A stretch of 64,000 nucleotides of DNA from Pseudoruegeria sp. HB172150 (GCF_013184805.1 NZ_JAATNG010000001.1:806001-870000); one strand, 5' to 3'. Counted from the first letter of the stretch, positions 17,712-26,827 are shown. Notes: generated from the sequence alone by a model not told the origin. Translations and numbers: made by a program.

Positions 17712-19199
17712 ATGGACGGAATGCCAAGACCCGTAACGCCCGGCACCGACAGCGTGCTGAAGACAGGCGAAGAGTACAAGGAGTCGCTTAAGGACGGGCG
17801 ACAGCTTTGGGTCAACGGCAAGAAGCTGGACACCGTTTTCGACGAGCCGGCACTCGCGGGTGGCATCGACATCATGGCATCCATGTTCGACGACCAGTTT
17901 ACCGAGCAGTATGGCGAGGCTACCACTACCTTTGACGAAAAGCTTGGCAAGTGGGTGGGTCGTTCCTGGCAAGAGCCGAAGACGCCGGAGGAGTTGGTCG
18001 CCCGGCGGAAGATGATCGAATACACTTCGGAGAAGACGGCTGGCGTATTTGGGCGCCCGCCCGATTTGGCTCCGACCATCGCGATTGGAATTGCCTCGTT
18101 GCTCGACCGGTTCAAGGGCGCGAAATCGGCCTTCGATGAATGCCAGCCGGACTTCGCCGAGAACGTCGCGCGATACATCGAGTACGGTCGCGAGAACACG
18201 ATCACGGCTGCGGAGTCGCTGACCGGACCGCAGAACGACCGAACCCACGGCCACGCGCAGGCCGCTAGTCTGCTGCAGGTCAAGAAGATATCGAAAGACG
18301 GCGTCTGGATCTCCGGCGCGAAGTCGGTCGGGTCGGTCGCGGCTCAGTCGAATGAGATCATCTTTACTAACCTCGGCTACCCCGACACGCCGCCCGAGGC
18401 GAAGATTTGGGGCGCGAGCCCGATCAACGCCGAAGGCATCAAGCTGGTCAGCCGCGAGATGCTGTCGAACCCCGGTGCCGACCCGTTTGACCATCCGATC
18501 AACCACAAGGGCGAAGAAGCTGACCAACTGGTCGTCTTCGATAACGTCTTCGTTCCGAAAGAACGCATCTTCAATCTAGGAGACGCAAGCCTTTGGGGTC
18601 TTGCGGGCGAGGCGACCCTCTGGGCGCACTGGCACGTGCTGACTCGGCTGATGGTTAAATCCGAAATCTATGTTGGTTGCGCACAACTCGTCACCGAGGT
18701 TCTGGGTACGGGTCACTTTCCGGGTGTGCAGGGTGTTCTGGGCGAAATAATCGAGTTCAACCGTGCGATCCGGGCTTTCATCCTGGCGGCCGAGGCGAAT
18801 GCCGACCAAGCGCCGAATGGGACGATGCGTCCGGACGTGACAATGATCACGGCTGGTCGCCTCTACACGATCCGACAGTATCCGTACATCGTCCACCAGC
18901 TGCAGGAAATTTGCGGCCAAGGTCTCGTGATGCGCTTCGGGAAGAACGCGTTCGAAAACCCGGAGATCGGTCATCACTTGGCTGAACTTCTTCCAGGCCG
19001 CGACGTCACCGGCATGCAGAAAGAAGCGCTGATGAACTTCATCTGGGATCTCACGGGCTCGAGCCTCGCCGGTCGCGTGGCGCTGTTCGAGAACGTGAAC
19101 GCCGCACCTGCGCCGCGCCTGCGGGAGCGTCTGTTCCGCGAGTTCGACCGAACCGAGATGGTGAATCGCGTCAAACGCATGGCGAACCTGGATTTCTGA
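17712..19199 (+). CDS. HpaB-type flavin-dependent monooxygenase, large component
   Basis: The start at 17712 follows GAGGGATGAG and gives 495 residues, close to the usual 480-520 of 4-hydroxyphenylacetate 3-hydroxylase oxygenases. Family features are visible: TGEEYKESLKDGRQLWVNGKKL at the N-terminus (with the D/E-x-R-x-V-W/Y-G-type motif), the acyl-CoA-dehydrogenase-like helical core, HGHAQAASLLQVKKI, and QLQEICGQGLVMR. It uses reduced flavin supplied by the reductase at 16078-16620 to hydroxylate an aromatic ring. Because the next gene encodes a NicX-like dioxygenase for 2,5-dihydroxypyridine, I infer that the substrate is a hydroxypyridine or hydroxypicolinate, not a phenol. It is the first gene of an operon continuing to at least 24503. 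Confidence 0.85.
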   Translation: MDGMPRPVTPGTDSVLKTGEEYKESLKDGRQLWVNGKKLDTVFDEPALAGGIDIMASMFDDQFTEQYGEATTTFDEKLGKWVGRSWQEPKTPEELVARRKMIEYTSEKTAGVFGRPPDLAPTIAIGIASLLDRFKGAKSAFDECQPDFAENVARYIEYGRENTITAAESLTGPQNDRTHGHAQAASLLQVKKISKDGVWISGAKSVGSVAAQSNEIIFTNLGYPDTPPEAKIWGASPINAEGIKLVSREMLSNPGADPFDHPINHKGEEADQLVVFDNVFVPKERIFNLGDASLWGLAGEATLWAHWHVLTRLMVKSEIYVGCAQLVTEVLGTGHFPGVQGVLGEIIEFNRAIRAFILAAEANADQAPNGTMRPDVTMITAGRLYTIRQYPYIVHQLQEICGQGLVMRFGKNAFENPEIGHHLAELLPGRDVTGMQKEALMNFIWDLTGSSLAGRVALFENVNAAPAPRLRERLFREFDRTEMVNRVKRMANLDF

Positions 19200-19252
19200 C
19201 TTCCGGTCTGCCCCAGGCGGGGTGGGCCAACCAATACCGACGAGGGATGGCG

Positions 19253-20287
19253 ATGGCTACGCAATACGAAATGGTGAAGGTCTTCACGCAGCAACTGGAG
19301 CTTTGTGGGGTCAAGCCGCATGAGACGCTGATCGTGCTGAGCGAGGGCGATATCCGCAAGGACTACGCCGAGGCGACGCTTCTGGCGGCGCGTGAAATGG
19401 GCGTGAGTTGCTTCCAGCTGAACTTGCCGCTGCGCGAGACACGGTCAATCAAATCGATGACTGGCCGCACCGGGATCGCCGGAAACCTGCCAGCGATCGA
19501 GGCGTTAAAAAAGGCAGATATCGTCATCGATTTCATGGGTATGCTGTTCAGTCACGAGCAAAACGAGATCTGCGCTACCGGTACGCGCGTCTGCTTCATA
19601 CGCGAACCGTTCGACATCCTGTGCCGCAATATGCCGAACAAGGATCTGCGGCGGCGCGTCGAGTGGGGCGAGAAATTGCTGAAGGAAGCCAAGGTGATGC
19701 GGATCACCTCGGACGTGGGCACCGATGTGACCTACGAGTTGGGCGACTACCCGGTGATGACGCAGTACGGCTATACCGATACTCCGGGCCGCTGGGACCA
19801 TATGGGCACCGGCCAGGTGCTGACCAACGGCAATGACGGCCATGTCAACGGCGTCGTCGTGCTGCAGGCGGGCGACATCGTCAACGGGTTCAAACGTTAC
19901 CTCGAAAGCGAAGTGCGTCTGACCATCAAGGACGGGTTCATCACCGACATCGAAGGGCCGGGGATGGATGCAGCACTGATCCGGAAGTACATCGAGAGCT
20001 ACAACGACCCGCGCGCCTATGCGATCTCGCATATCGGATGGGGACTGCTCGACAGCGCGCCCTGGTATCACAATATCATCACGCGGACGAAGGACCAGGA
20101 GATCGGTACTTCGTCGTTGTCCTACTACGGCAACGTGCTGTTCTCGACTGGGCCGAACACTGAGCTGGGCGGCAAGAACGACACGGCCTGCCACATGGAC
20201 ATGCCGATGCGTGACTGCAGCCTGAGCCTCGACGGTGTGCCTATCGTCGAAAAGGGTAAGGTCGTCGTCCCCGAAATGGTAGCCTGA
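19253..20287 (+). CDS. nicX: NicX-like 2,5-dihydroxypyridine 5,6-dioxygenase (M29-like fold)
   Basis: ATG at 19253 is 6 bp from GAGGG; the ATG at 19247 touches it and is less likely. The 344-residue protein belongs to the group related to M29 aminopeptidases. Several blocks agree with Pseudomonas NicX as I recall it: TDTPGRWDH, AISHIGWGL, YGNVLFSTGPNTELGG and CHMDMPMRDC. Likely Fe(II) ligands are H260, H314 and D316, close in spacing to the recalled H265/H318/D320 of NicX. The reaction would open the ring of 2,5-dihydroxypyridine to N-formylmaleamate. The aminopeptidase reading is less likely because of the oxygenase neighbours. It lies 53 bp after the oxygenase gene. Confidence 0.78.
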   Translation: MATQYEMVKVFTQQLELCGVKPHETLIVLSEGDIRKDYAEATLLAAREMGVSCFQLNLPLRETRSIKSMTGRTGIAGNLPAIEALKKADIVIDFMGMLFSHEQNEICATGTRVCFIREPFDILCRNMPNKDLRRRVEWGEKLLKEAKVMRITSDVGTDVTYELGDYPVMTQYGYTDTPGRWDHMGTGQVLTNGNDGHVNGVVVLQAGDIVNGFKRYLESEVRLTIKDGFITDIEGPGMDAALIRKYIESYNDPRAYAISHIGWGLLDSAPWYHNIITRTKDQEIGTSSLSYYGNVLFSTGPNTELGGKNDTACHMDMPMRDCSLSLDGVPIVEKGKVVVPEMVA

Positions 20288-20301
20288 GGAGCGACGCCGC
20301 C

Positions 20302-21219
20302 ATGGATGCAAGCGGGGTTTTCGAACCTGAAGGAGCGGCGGTTTCACCCGGCGCCAAGCGCAAGCGCTCTCCGTGGGAGCGGCAGAACATCGCGCTGACT
20401 TGGTCACTGCTGTCGCTGCCGCTGGTAGCGATGGTGGTGCTTTTTCTTGCTCCCCTGGCGGTTTTGCTCTGGATCAGTTTCGGCGGCTGGGCCGATGCAT
20501 ACGGGTTCGAGGGCTACGGCAAGCTGGGTGCGCCGGTCTACCTGCGGCTGCTGCTGTTTACCCTGAAGCTGGCGCTTACGGTGACTATTGCCTGCGCGGT
20601 CCTGGCCTATCCGATCTCGTTCCTGATGGTCTGTTACAAAGGGACCTATGCGAAGCTGATGGCATTAGGCCTATTCGTATCGCTGTGGCTGAGTCTGTTG
20701 GCGCGGACGTTCGCCTGGATTGTCATTCTGCAGCGCAACGGCATTCTGAACTCGATCCTGATGGCCTCGGGAATCGTCGATGAGCCGGTGCCGCTGGTCT
20801 ACAACCAGACAGGCGTCTACATCGGCATGATCCACATCATGCTGCCCTTCATGATTGTGACGCTGGCGCCCGTCATGGCTGCGATCGATGACGCCTATAT
20901 CAAGGCTGGCCTGAGCCTAGGAGCCAAGCCGTTCCAAGTATTCCGCCAGATCTATCTGCCCCTCAGCCTGCCCGGCATCGTGGCCGGATCGATCCTCGTC
21001 TTCGCCCTAGCTTTTGGCTTTTACGTGACGCCAGCGATCCTTGGAGGCGGACGCACGCCCACAATCGTTCTCGCGGTCAAGGATCAGATCCAGAAGTTCG
21101 GCGATCTGCAGCTCGCGGCGGCGACGTCGATGGTGCTGCTGTTCATCTGCCTGTCGATCCTAATCTTCTATGACCGCGTCGTCGGCGTCGACCGCATCCT
21201 GCAGCGGGGAGGTCACTGA
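20302..21219 (+). CDS. ABC permease, polyamine-type (PotB-like)
   Basis: The 305-residue protein has a cytoplasmic N-terminal tail and six likely membrane segments, beginning ALTWSLLSLPLVAMVVLFLAPLAVLLWISF after residue 30. The EAA-type loop reads DDAYIKAGLSLGAKPFQVFRQIYLPLSLPGI, placing it among type-I importer permeases of the spermidine/putrescine group. A GAGGAG site precedes ATG at 20302, 14 bp after the dioxygenase stop. It pairs with the fused permease-ATPase that starts 1 bp after its own stop codon. The transported compound is inferred to be the heterocycle degraded by the island. Confidence 0.88.
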   Translation: MDASGVFEPEGAAVSPGAKRKRSPWERQNIALTWSLLSLPLVAMVVLFLAPLAVLLWISFGGWADAYGFEGYGKLGAPVYLRLLLFTLKLALTVTIACAVLAYPISFLMVCYKGTYAKLMALGLFVSLWLSLLARTFAWIVILQRNGILNSILMASGIVDEPVPLVYNQTGVYIGMIHIMLPFMIVTLAPVMAAIDDAYIKAGLSLGAKPFQVFRQIYLPLSLPGIVAGSILVFALAFGFYVTPAILGGGRTPTIVLAVKDQIQKFGDLQLAAATSMVLLFICLSILIFYDRVVGVDRILQRGGH

Positions 21220-21220
21220 T

Positions 21221-23203
21221 ATGGAGTATCTCCTCGGACCACAGGGACGCGCCGTCCTGAAGATATATGGCTGGACTCTGCTGCTTCTGATCAACCTGCC
21301 GATCCTGATCCTGGTGCCGATCTCGTTTGGTGCCGGCAGTTCGATGGTCTTCCCGCCGCAGCAGCTGTCTCTGGAATGGTATCGCGAACTGGTTGACGAT
21401 CCCGGCTGGGGCAAGACGGCGCTTCTGTCCCTGCGGATCGCGGTCACTGCAACCATCTGCGCGCTGATAATCGGGGTGCCGGCCGCCATCGGCATCAGCC
21501 GCCTGAAAGGCAAGACTGCGAACATCATCAAGATGTTCTTCGTATCGCCGATGATCGTGCCGCTGATCGTGATCGGTGTCGGCTATTACCTCGTGCTGGC
21601 CAAGCTCGGCATGCTGCAACGGATTTTGCCGATCGCCTTGGTGCACGCAATCGTGGTGATCCCGTTCGTCATCATGCCCGTGCTGGCGCGCCTGTCACGG
21701 AATGACCCCGCACTCGAGCGTGCTTCCGCCTCGCTGGGAGCGAACCCCTGGAAGACACTGTTCACCGTCACGCTGCCGCTGCTATTGCCGGCAATTGCGG
21801 CGGCGGGGCTCTTCGCATTCATGTTCTCCTTCGACGAGGTGGTCATCGCCCAGTTCCTCGCTGGTCCGCGTTTCGAAACGCTGCCCCGCAAGATGGAAGG
21901 TGGAATGACCGAGGACGGGTTGAACAAAGCGATCACCGCCATCGCGACAATCCAACTGACTGCTGTGCTGCTCTTCCTGTTCGCGCAATGGGCAATTGGC
22001 CGCGTGCGCGAAGTGCGCGCCGCACGTTCCGGTCCAACTCGGGTTGCGCGCTCGCTTTCTGCCGCTGCAGTCGCCGACAGTTTCGACGCCGAGACTGCAC
22101 CCAATTCGCCTCCCCCTCCTGTCCACAGAAAGAAAAGCACACGCCCGATGGAGACGACGCAACACGGCTACGGCATCCGTTTCGAACGTTTGAGCAAGTA
22201 TTACGACGGCAAGCCTGCGGTCGAGGATGTGCAGCTGGCGGTCCAGCCCGGCGAGTTCGTGACGATCCTCGGCCCGTCCGGTTCCGGCAAGACGACGCTT
22301 CTTATGATGGTTGCGGGATTCGTTGCGCCGGACTACGGGCATCTTCTGCTGGGCGATCGGGATATCTCTCGCGTGCCACCGTACCAGCGCGACATCGGCG
22401 TTGTGTTCCAGTCCTATGCGCTGTTCCCGCACATGAACGTGTCTCGCAACGTCGGCTACCCCTTGCGGGTGCGCGGGACGGCAAAGTCCGAGCAGTCGGA
22501 ACGGGTGAACTGGGCTCTGTCACGAGTGCAGATGCAGGACTACTCCGAGCGGCTGGTCAGCCAGCTTTCCGGCGGGCAGCAGCAGCGGATTGCTCTGGCC
22601 CGAGCTATTTCCTTCAACCCGCGCGCTCTTCTGATGGACGAACCGCTGGCCGCTCTCGACCGCAACTTGCGCCAGTCGATGCAGCACGAAATTCGGTCGC
22701 TTCAGCGCAGCCTCGGACAGACCGTGGTCTTCGTGACCCACGACCAGGAAGAGGCGCTGAATATGTCTGACCGGGTTGCGGTGATGAACCATGGCAAGTT
22801 GCAGCAGATCGCCACGCCGCGCGATCTGTACCATGCGCCGGTCAATTCCTTCGTCGCCGAGTTCTTCGGCGAGTCGAACCTGTTCCGTGGCTCTGGGTCG
22901 GGCGATGTGCTGGAAACTGAGGGTCGTAAGCTGCCGCTTCCGGGACAGGCCAGTGGCAATGCGGTTCTTTGTGTGCGTCCGGAGGTGGTGCGGCTGGACG
23001 ATCCCGCCGCTCCGGACTGGGCCATCGATGGGACGGTCACCGATATCCGGTTCCTGGGCAGCAAGCTGCGGATCGAGCTGGATACCGCTTTCGGGACGAT
23101 CATCGTTGCTCAGCCGATCGATGGCCAAACCGAAGCACCGGAGCACGGCAGCCTCCACAAGATCAGCTGGGAGCCGCGAATGAGCCATTTGATGGCGTCG
23201 TGA
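21221..23203 (+). CDS. Fused ABC permease (PotC-like) and ATPase (PotA-like)
   Basis: One uninterrupted frame encodes 660 residues. Residues 1-265 form a PotC-like permease with about six membrane segments and the loop RASASLGANPWKTLFTVTLPLLLPAI. After a linker rich in Ala, Ser and Pro (about 265-310), residues 310-660 form a full PotA-like ATPase: Walker A GPSGSGKTT, signature LSGGQQQR, Walker B ALLMDEPLAALD and a C-terminal TOBE-type domain. In most relatives these are separate genes. Met310 (22148), after the linker, could be an internal start that also yields free ATPase, though no strong ribosome site precedes it. Located between PotB-like permease and the binding protein. Confidence 0.88.
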   Translation: MEYLLGPQGRAVLKIYGWTLLLLINLPILILVPISFGAGSSMVFPPQQLSLEWYRELVDDPGWGKTALLSLRIAVTATICALIIGVPAAIGISRLKGKTANIIKMFFVSPMIVPLIVIGVGYYLVLAKLGMLQRILPIALVHAIVVIPFVIMPVLARLSRNDPALERASASLGANPWKTLFTVTLPLLLPAIAAAGLFAFMFSFDEVVIAQFLAGPRFETLPRKMEGGMTEDGLNKAITAIATIQLTAVLLFLFAQWAIGRVREVRAARSGPTRVARSLSAAAVADSFDAETAPNSPPPPVHRKKSTRPMETTQHGYGIRFERLSKYYDGKPAVEDVQLAVQPGEFVTILGPSGSGKTTLLMMVAGFVAPDYGHLLLGDRDISRVPPYQRDIGVVFQSYALFPHMNVSRNVGYPLRVRGTAKSEQSERVNWALSRVQMQDYSERLVSQLSGGQQQRIALARAISFNPRALLMDEPLAALDRNLRQSMQHEIRSLQRSLGQTVVFVTHDQEEALNMSDRVAVMNHGKLQQIATPRDLYHAPVNSFVAEFFGESNLFRGSGSGDVLETEGRKLPLPGQASGNAVLCVRPEVVRLDDPAAPDWAIDGTVTDIRFLGSKLRIELDTAFGTIIVAQPIDGQTEAPEHGSLHKISWEPRMSHLMAS

Positions 23204-23411
23204 GGCATTCGCCGTCCGGCAACAGGCACTGGGCGGCGAAGGAAGTGCCGGTGGCGTGGCAGGGTGTCAGCGCAGCCGGGGAGAGGGTGTCGGGCCGGGG
23301 AGGATGGCGGCCGGACATCAGACCTCGCACGGGCGGGGCAATGAACACCCGAAAGAACGCGACCGGCAGAAAGCTCGGCGCACAGCCACTCCAACACGGA
23401 AAGGTATGACA

Positions 23412-24503
23412 ATGGCGATAAATACCAATAGACGACGCTTTCTGGCCGGGACCGGTGCGTCTGGACTTGCACTGACACTTCCCGGGTTACGCGCTTTCGC
23501 GCAAGACACGCCGCATTACCCGCAACTCGAAAGTGAGGGTACCATCGTGATCTGCACCTGGGGCGGATCCACGGACGAGCGGATTAAGAGCTTCTGGATG
23601 ACTGAGTTCGAAAAGGAATACGGGCTGTCCTGGGAGACGACCAGCTATCCCGACCCGGCGAAACTGGAGGTCATGGACCGTATCGGTAACGTCGAATGGG
23701 ATCTGGTTGACCTCGAAGGAACGCAGATGAACCTGGCGATCTCGAAGGATCTTCTGCGGCCGATCGACTACGAATTGCTTTATTCGGTTGTTCCGCAGGA
23801 AGAGCTGAATCAGGACGTATGCAAGGAATACGGTATTGGTTCGGTGGCGTTCTCTACCGTGATGGGGTGGGATACCGACAAGTTCGAAACCGGGCCGCAA
23901 ACCTGGGTTGAGTTCTTCGATACAGAGAAGTTTCCCGGCCGCCGAGGGCTGTACGCACAGCCACGCCCGTCCTTCGAGATCGCGTTGATGGCCGCCGGTG
24001 TGCCGCGCGAGGAAATCTATCCGATCGATATGGACGAGGCCTTTGAGGCGCTCGATGCGATCCGCGACAAGGTTGATCTGTGGGTCGAGCGGACCTCGCA
24101 ATGGGGCGTCATGTTCCAAAACAAGGAGGTCGATTTGGCAGGTGCCAGCCTCGGGCGTCTTGTCGAGGAAAAGATCAATGGCCGCAGCTACGACTTCACC
24201 TTCGCGGAAGGTATCGTCGAGCAATCCTACTGGTGCATTCCAAAGAACGCACCGGCGGGTGATGAGGCGATGAAGGCGTTGACCTGGTTCATGCGTGCAC
24301 CGGGGCAGTTGGAATACGCGAAGTCGAGCCCGGTTGGTATGACCAACATCACTATTACCGACGATCTGCCGCCCGACGTGGCAGCCTATTCGCCAGGCAA
24401 TCCAGTGAACCGGACCACCAATCTTTACATCGACGATGTCTGGTGGACCGAGAACGCCGAAGAAGCCGGTGTGCGCTGGCTGGAGTGGCTGAGCCGAAGC
24501 TGA
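23412..24503 (+). CDS. ABC substrate-binding protein, polyamine-type, Tat-exported
   Basis: ATG at 23412 has GGAAAGG at 23399-23405; ATG at 23406 is too close to it. The N-terminus NRRRFLAGTGASGLALTLPG ending in RAFAQD is a Tat signal, implying export of the folded protein. The body resembles PotD/PotF-like binding proteins (TIVICTWGGSTDERIKSFW near the start of the mature part, EYGIGSVAFSTVMGWDTDKF). It should capture the substrate for the permeases encoded just upstream, separated by a 208-bp gap with no visible gene. The ligand is unknown and is inferred to be an N-heterocycle. Confidence 0.88.
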   Translation: MAINTNRRRFLAGTGASGLALTLPGLRAFAQDTPHYPQLESEGTIVICTWGGSTDERIKSFWMTEFEKEYGLSWETTSYPDPAKLEVMDRIGNVEWDLVDLEGTQMNLAISKDLLRPIDYELLYSVVPQEELNQDVCKEYGIGSVAFSTVMGWDTDKFETGPQTWVEFFDTEKFPGRRGLYAQPRPSFEIALMAAGVPREEIYPIDMDEAFEALDAIRDKVDLWVERTSQWGVMFQNKEVDLAGASLGRLVEEKINGRSYDFTFAEGIVEQSYWCIPKNAPAGDEAMKALTWFMRAPGQLEYAKSSPVGMTNITITDDLPPDVAAYSPGNPVNRTTNLYIDDVWWTENAEEAGVRWLEWLSRS

Positions 24504-24518
24504 GTATAACAATTTGGA

Positions 24519-24543
24519 GCAGCGGCGTTACCAGCGCCGCTGC
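24519..24543 (+). terminator. GC-rich hairpin after the binding-protein gene
   Basis: GCAGCGGCG (24519-24527) pairs perfectly with CGCCGCTGC (24535-24543) around a 7-base loop. No T-run follows, so it may protect the 3' end of the mRNA or partly stop transcription before the FAD synthetase gene. Confidence 0.4.
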
Positions 24544-24572
24544 GCCCGTTCTGAAAAAGTCGCACAGGCGGA

Positions 24573-25391
24573 ATGTCGGACTTTTGCCAACAGTCAATTA
24601 CGATGGATTCGGTGCCGCCAACACGTTGCGACGGAACATCGCCTTTGCCCGCCGAACTGAAAAACTCTGTGATGCTGCTGGGCAGTTTCGACGGATTTCA
24701 TAGGGGGCATCAGGCGCTGCTTGCAGCGGGGCGCAAGGAAGCCAAACGCCTTGGTGTCCCATTGTCGATCCTGCAGTTTGATCCACATCCACGGGTCTTC
24801 TTCGCGGGCGAGACCGAATTTCGCCTTGTCGCCGGAGCGGCGCGAGATCTCTTGGTGGCGCAGTACGGTTTCGAACTGGTGTTCGCTCCGCTGTTCGATG
24901 CGCGTTTTGCCAATCTCGAGCCGGAAGATTTCGTCGGCCTGTATCTGGTGAAGCACCTCGCCGTAAGCGGCGTAATTGCGGGGCCGGACTTTCGATTCGG
25001 CCGGGCCCGGAAAGGCAATGCAAGCCTGCTATCCGAGCTCGGCGCTCGCCATGGTTTCCAGGTACAGATCGCCGACGAAGTTCGGCATGGCACAGTGCGC
25101 GTTTCGTCCAGTGCGATCCGGACAGCAATCCGCAGTGGACGACTCGACTGCGCGGAGAAACTGTTGGGGCGGGCCTGGACGACTGGGCTGCCGAGTACCG
25201 TGAGCGGTTGCTGCTTTCCACCGGAACAGGTTTTGCCGCCACCCGGTCAATGGCATGTCACATACATGGATCGGACAGGGCGCTCCTTACGGGACGGTTT
25301 CCTGTACCTCGCCGAAGGTAGGCGGGTCCGTCTCGATGCGCCGGACGGAACCGCCATGGTGCGCTGGAACTGCGCCTCTCAAATCGGATAG
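24573..25391 (+). CDS. RibF-like FAD synthetase without riboflavin kinase domain
   Basis: The N-terminal nucleotidyltransferase domain of bacterial RibF is clear: LLGSFDGFHRGHQALL (GxFDGxHxGH motif), LQFDPHPRVFF, FDARFANLEPEDFV, VIAGPDFRFGRARKGN and VSSSAIR. In normal RibF (about 310 residues) a riboflavin kinase domain follows, but here the last ~80 residues lack its glycine-rich and PTxN motifs. The protein should adenylate FMN to FAD only. Its place at the end of an operon with a two-component flavin monooxygenase suggests dedicated FAD supply. The start is uncertain (24573, 24603 or 24672). It overlaps the convergent aldehyde dehydrogenase by 13 bp. Confidence 0.75.
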   Translation: MSDFCQQSITMDSVPPTRCDGTSPLPAELKNSVMLLGSFDGFHRGHQALLAAGRKEAKRLGVPLSILQFDPHPRVFFAGETEFRLVAGAARDLLVAQYGFELVFAPLFDARFANLEPEDFVGLYLVKHLAVSGVIAGPDFRFGRARKGNASLLSELGARHGFQVQIADEVRHGTVRVSSSAIRTAIRSGRLDCAEKLLGRAWTTGLPSTVSGCCFPPEQVLPPPGQWHVTYMDRTGRSLRDGFLYLAEGRRVRLDAPDGTAMVRWNCASQIG

Positions 25392-26827
25392 TGAAGCGGC
25401 CCGTCCTGCAGAGTGATCCACCGTAGCTCCGTGAATTCCGCAACGCCCCAATTGCCGCCAAAACGGCCATACCCGGACGCCTTGACACCACCAAACGGCA
25501 TTTGCGCCTCGTCATGTACCGTCGGTCCATTGATATGGCAGATCCCGCTTTCGATGCGTTTCGCTACGGCCAACGCGTTCATTGTGTCACGCCCGAAGAC
25601 TGCGGCGGAAAGGCCGAACTCGCTTTCATTGGCGATACGGATGGCTTCGTCGACCGATGCCGCGCGGATGATTGCGACGACGGGTCCAAAGCTCTCTTCT
25701 GAATAGAGGCGCATCTCCGCCGTCACGTTATCGAGAGCTGCCGCGTTCAGGATGGTTCCGTCTCCACCCCCTGCGACGAGAGTCGCACCTTTGTCCACTG
25801 CGTCCGCGATCAGGTCGCGCACGCGGTCGGCCGCCGCCTGGGTGACAAGGGAGCCAAGCGGCTGCTTCCCGTCTCGCGGGTCGCCGGCAGTTAGTTGCGC
25901 GACCTTACCGGAAAAGGCGGCCGCAAAACGGTCGCCAGCATCCCCGACCGTGATAATCCGCTCGGTCGACATGCAGATCTGGCCCTGGTTCATATAGGCG
26001 CCAAACCCGGCGGCAGCGACCGCCGCGTCGATATCGGCATCCTCCAGCACGATCATCGGGGCTTTGCCGCCGAGTTCAAGCAGGGCGGGTTTCAGGTGTC
26101 GCCCTGCCAACTCTCCGATTACCTTGCCGACACGGGTCGAGCCGGTGAAGTTCACGCGCCGCACGGCAGGGTTGGCGATCAGCGCTTCGACGATCTTTGG
26201 CGCGTCGTCCGGATCGTTGGATATGGCGTTGAGCACACCGTCGGAAAAGCCCGCCTCGGACACAGCTTCGACGATCAGGGCATGCACGCGCGGACAAAGC
26301 TCGGAGGACTTCATCACCACTGTGTTGCCGCAGGCGAGAGGCGTGGCGATGGCCCTCACGCCAAGGATGACCGGCGCATTCCAAGGGGCCATGGCGAGCA
26401 CCACGCCTGCCGGCTGACGGACTGCCATGGCGGTCGATCCGGGACGGTTCGACGGCACGATTTCACCCTTGATCTGGGTCGTGATCGCGGCCGCCTCAAC
26501 CAGCATGTCTGCGGCCAGCATGACGTTGAACCGCGCCCAGCCTTCCGTAGCGCCGATTTCATCTTTCATGGCCGCGACGATTTCGTCGGCGCGGGCTTTC
26601 AGACTTTCGGACGCGGCAAGCAGCTTTGCTCTACGCTCACCCGGGCCGGTCGCTGACCATGTCGGGAAGGCACAGGCCGCGGCATCGACAGCCTTCGTCG
26701 CGTCGGCCAGAGAAGCCGCGGCAGCCTCGGTTACCGCTTCGCCGGTAATCGGATTTTCTCGCGCGAAACGTCGGTCGCCTTCGGCTGGCACTTGTTGGCC
26801 GTTGATAAAAAGATTGAGGCTTTCCAT
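25379..26827 (-). CDS. NAD(P)-dependent aldehyde dehydrogenase, aromatic-aldehyde type
   Basis: The start at 26827 lies 8 bp after AAAGGA; ATG at 26833 is too close. The 482-residue protein has the ALDH core: APWNAPVILGVRAIATPLACGNTVVMK, FTGSTRVGK, LELGGKAPMIVLEDAD with the general base Glu, NQGQICMSTERI with the catalytic Cys, and EESFGPVV. The signature resembles salicylaldehyde/vanillin dehydrogenases more than betaine- or succinate-semialdehyde enzymes, but the substrate is not certain. It is the last gene of the liv-type operon (13 bp after livF), so it probably oxidises an aldehyde derived from the imported compound. Confidence 0.85.
   Translation of the reverse strand: MESLNLFINGQQVPAEGDRRFARENPITGEAVTEAAAASLADATKAVDAAACAFPTWSATGPGERRAKLLAASESLKARADEIVAAMKDEIGATEGWARFNVMLAADMLVEAAAITTQIKGEIVPSNRPGSTAMAVRQPAGVVLAMAPWNAPVILGVRAIATPLACGNTVVMKSSELCPRVHALIVEAVSEAGFSDGVLNAISNDPDDAPKIVEALIANPAVRRVNFTGSTRVGKVIGELAGRHLKPALLELGGKAPMIVLEDADIDAAVAAAGFGAYMNQGQICMSTERIITVGDAGDRFAAAFSGKVAQLTAGDPRDGKQPLGSLVTQAAADRVRDLIADAVDKGATLVAGGGDGTILNAAALDNVTAEMRLYSEESFGPVVAIIRAASVDEAIRIANESEFGLSAAVFGRDTMNALAVAKRIESGICHINGPTVHDEAQMPFGGVKASGYGRFGGNWGVAEFTELRWITLQDGPLHYPI

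Noticed and set aside
19253-20287. Calling the gene a leucyl aminopeptidase (M29)
   Set aside because: The fold is related, but the blocks shared with NicX and the oxygenase/reductase/hydrolase neighbours favour a ring-cleaving dioxygenase.
21782-22432. Minus-strand frame opposite the fused ABC protein
   Set aside because: Shadow of a conserved coding region; no start signal or recognisable domain.
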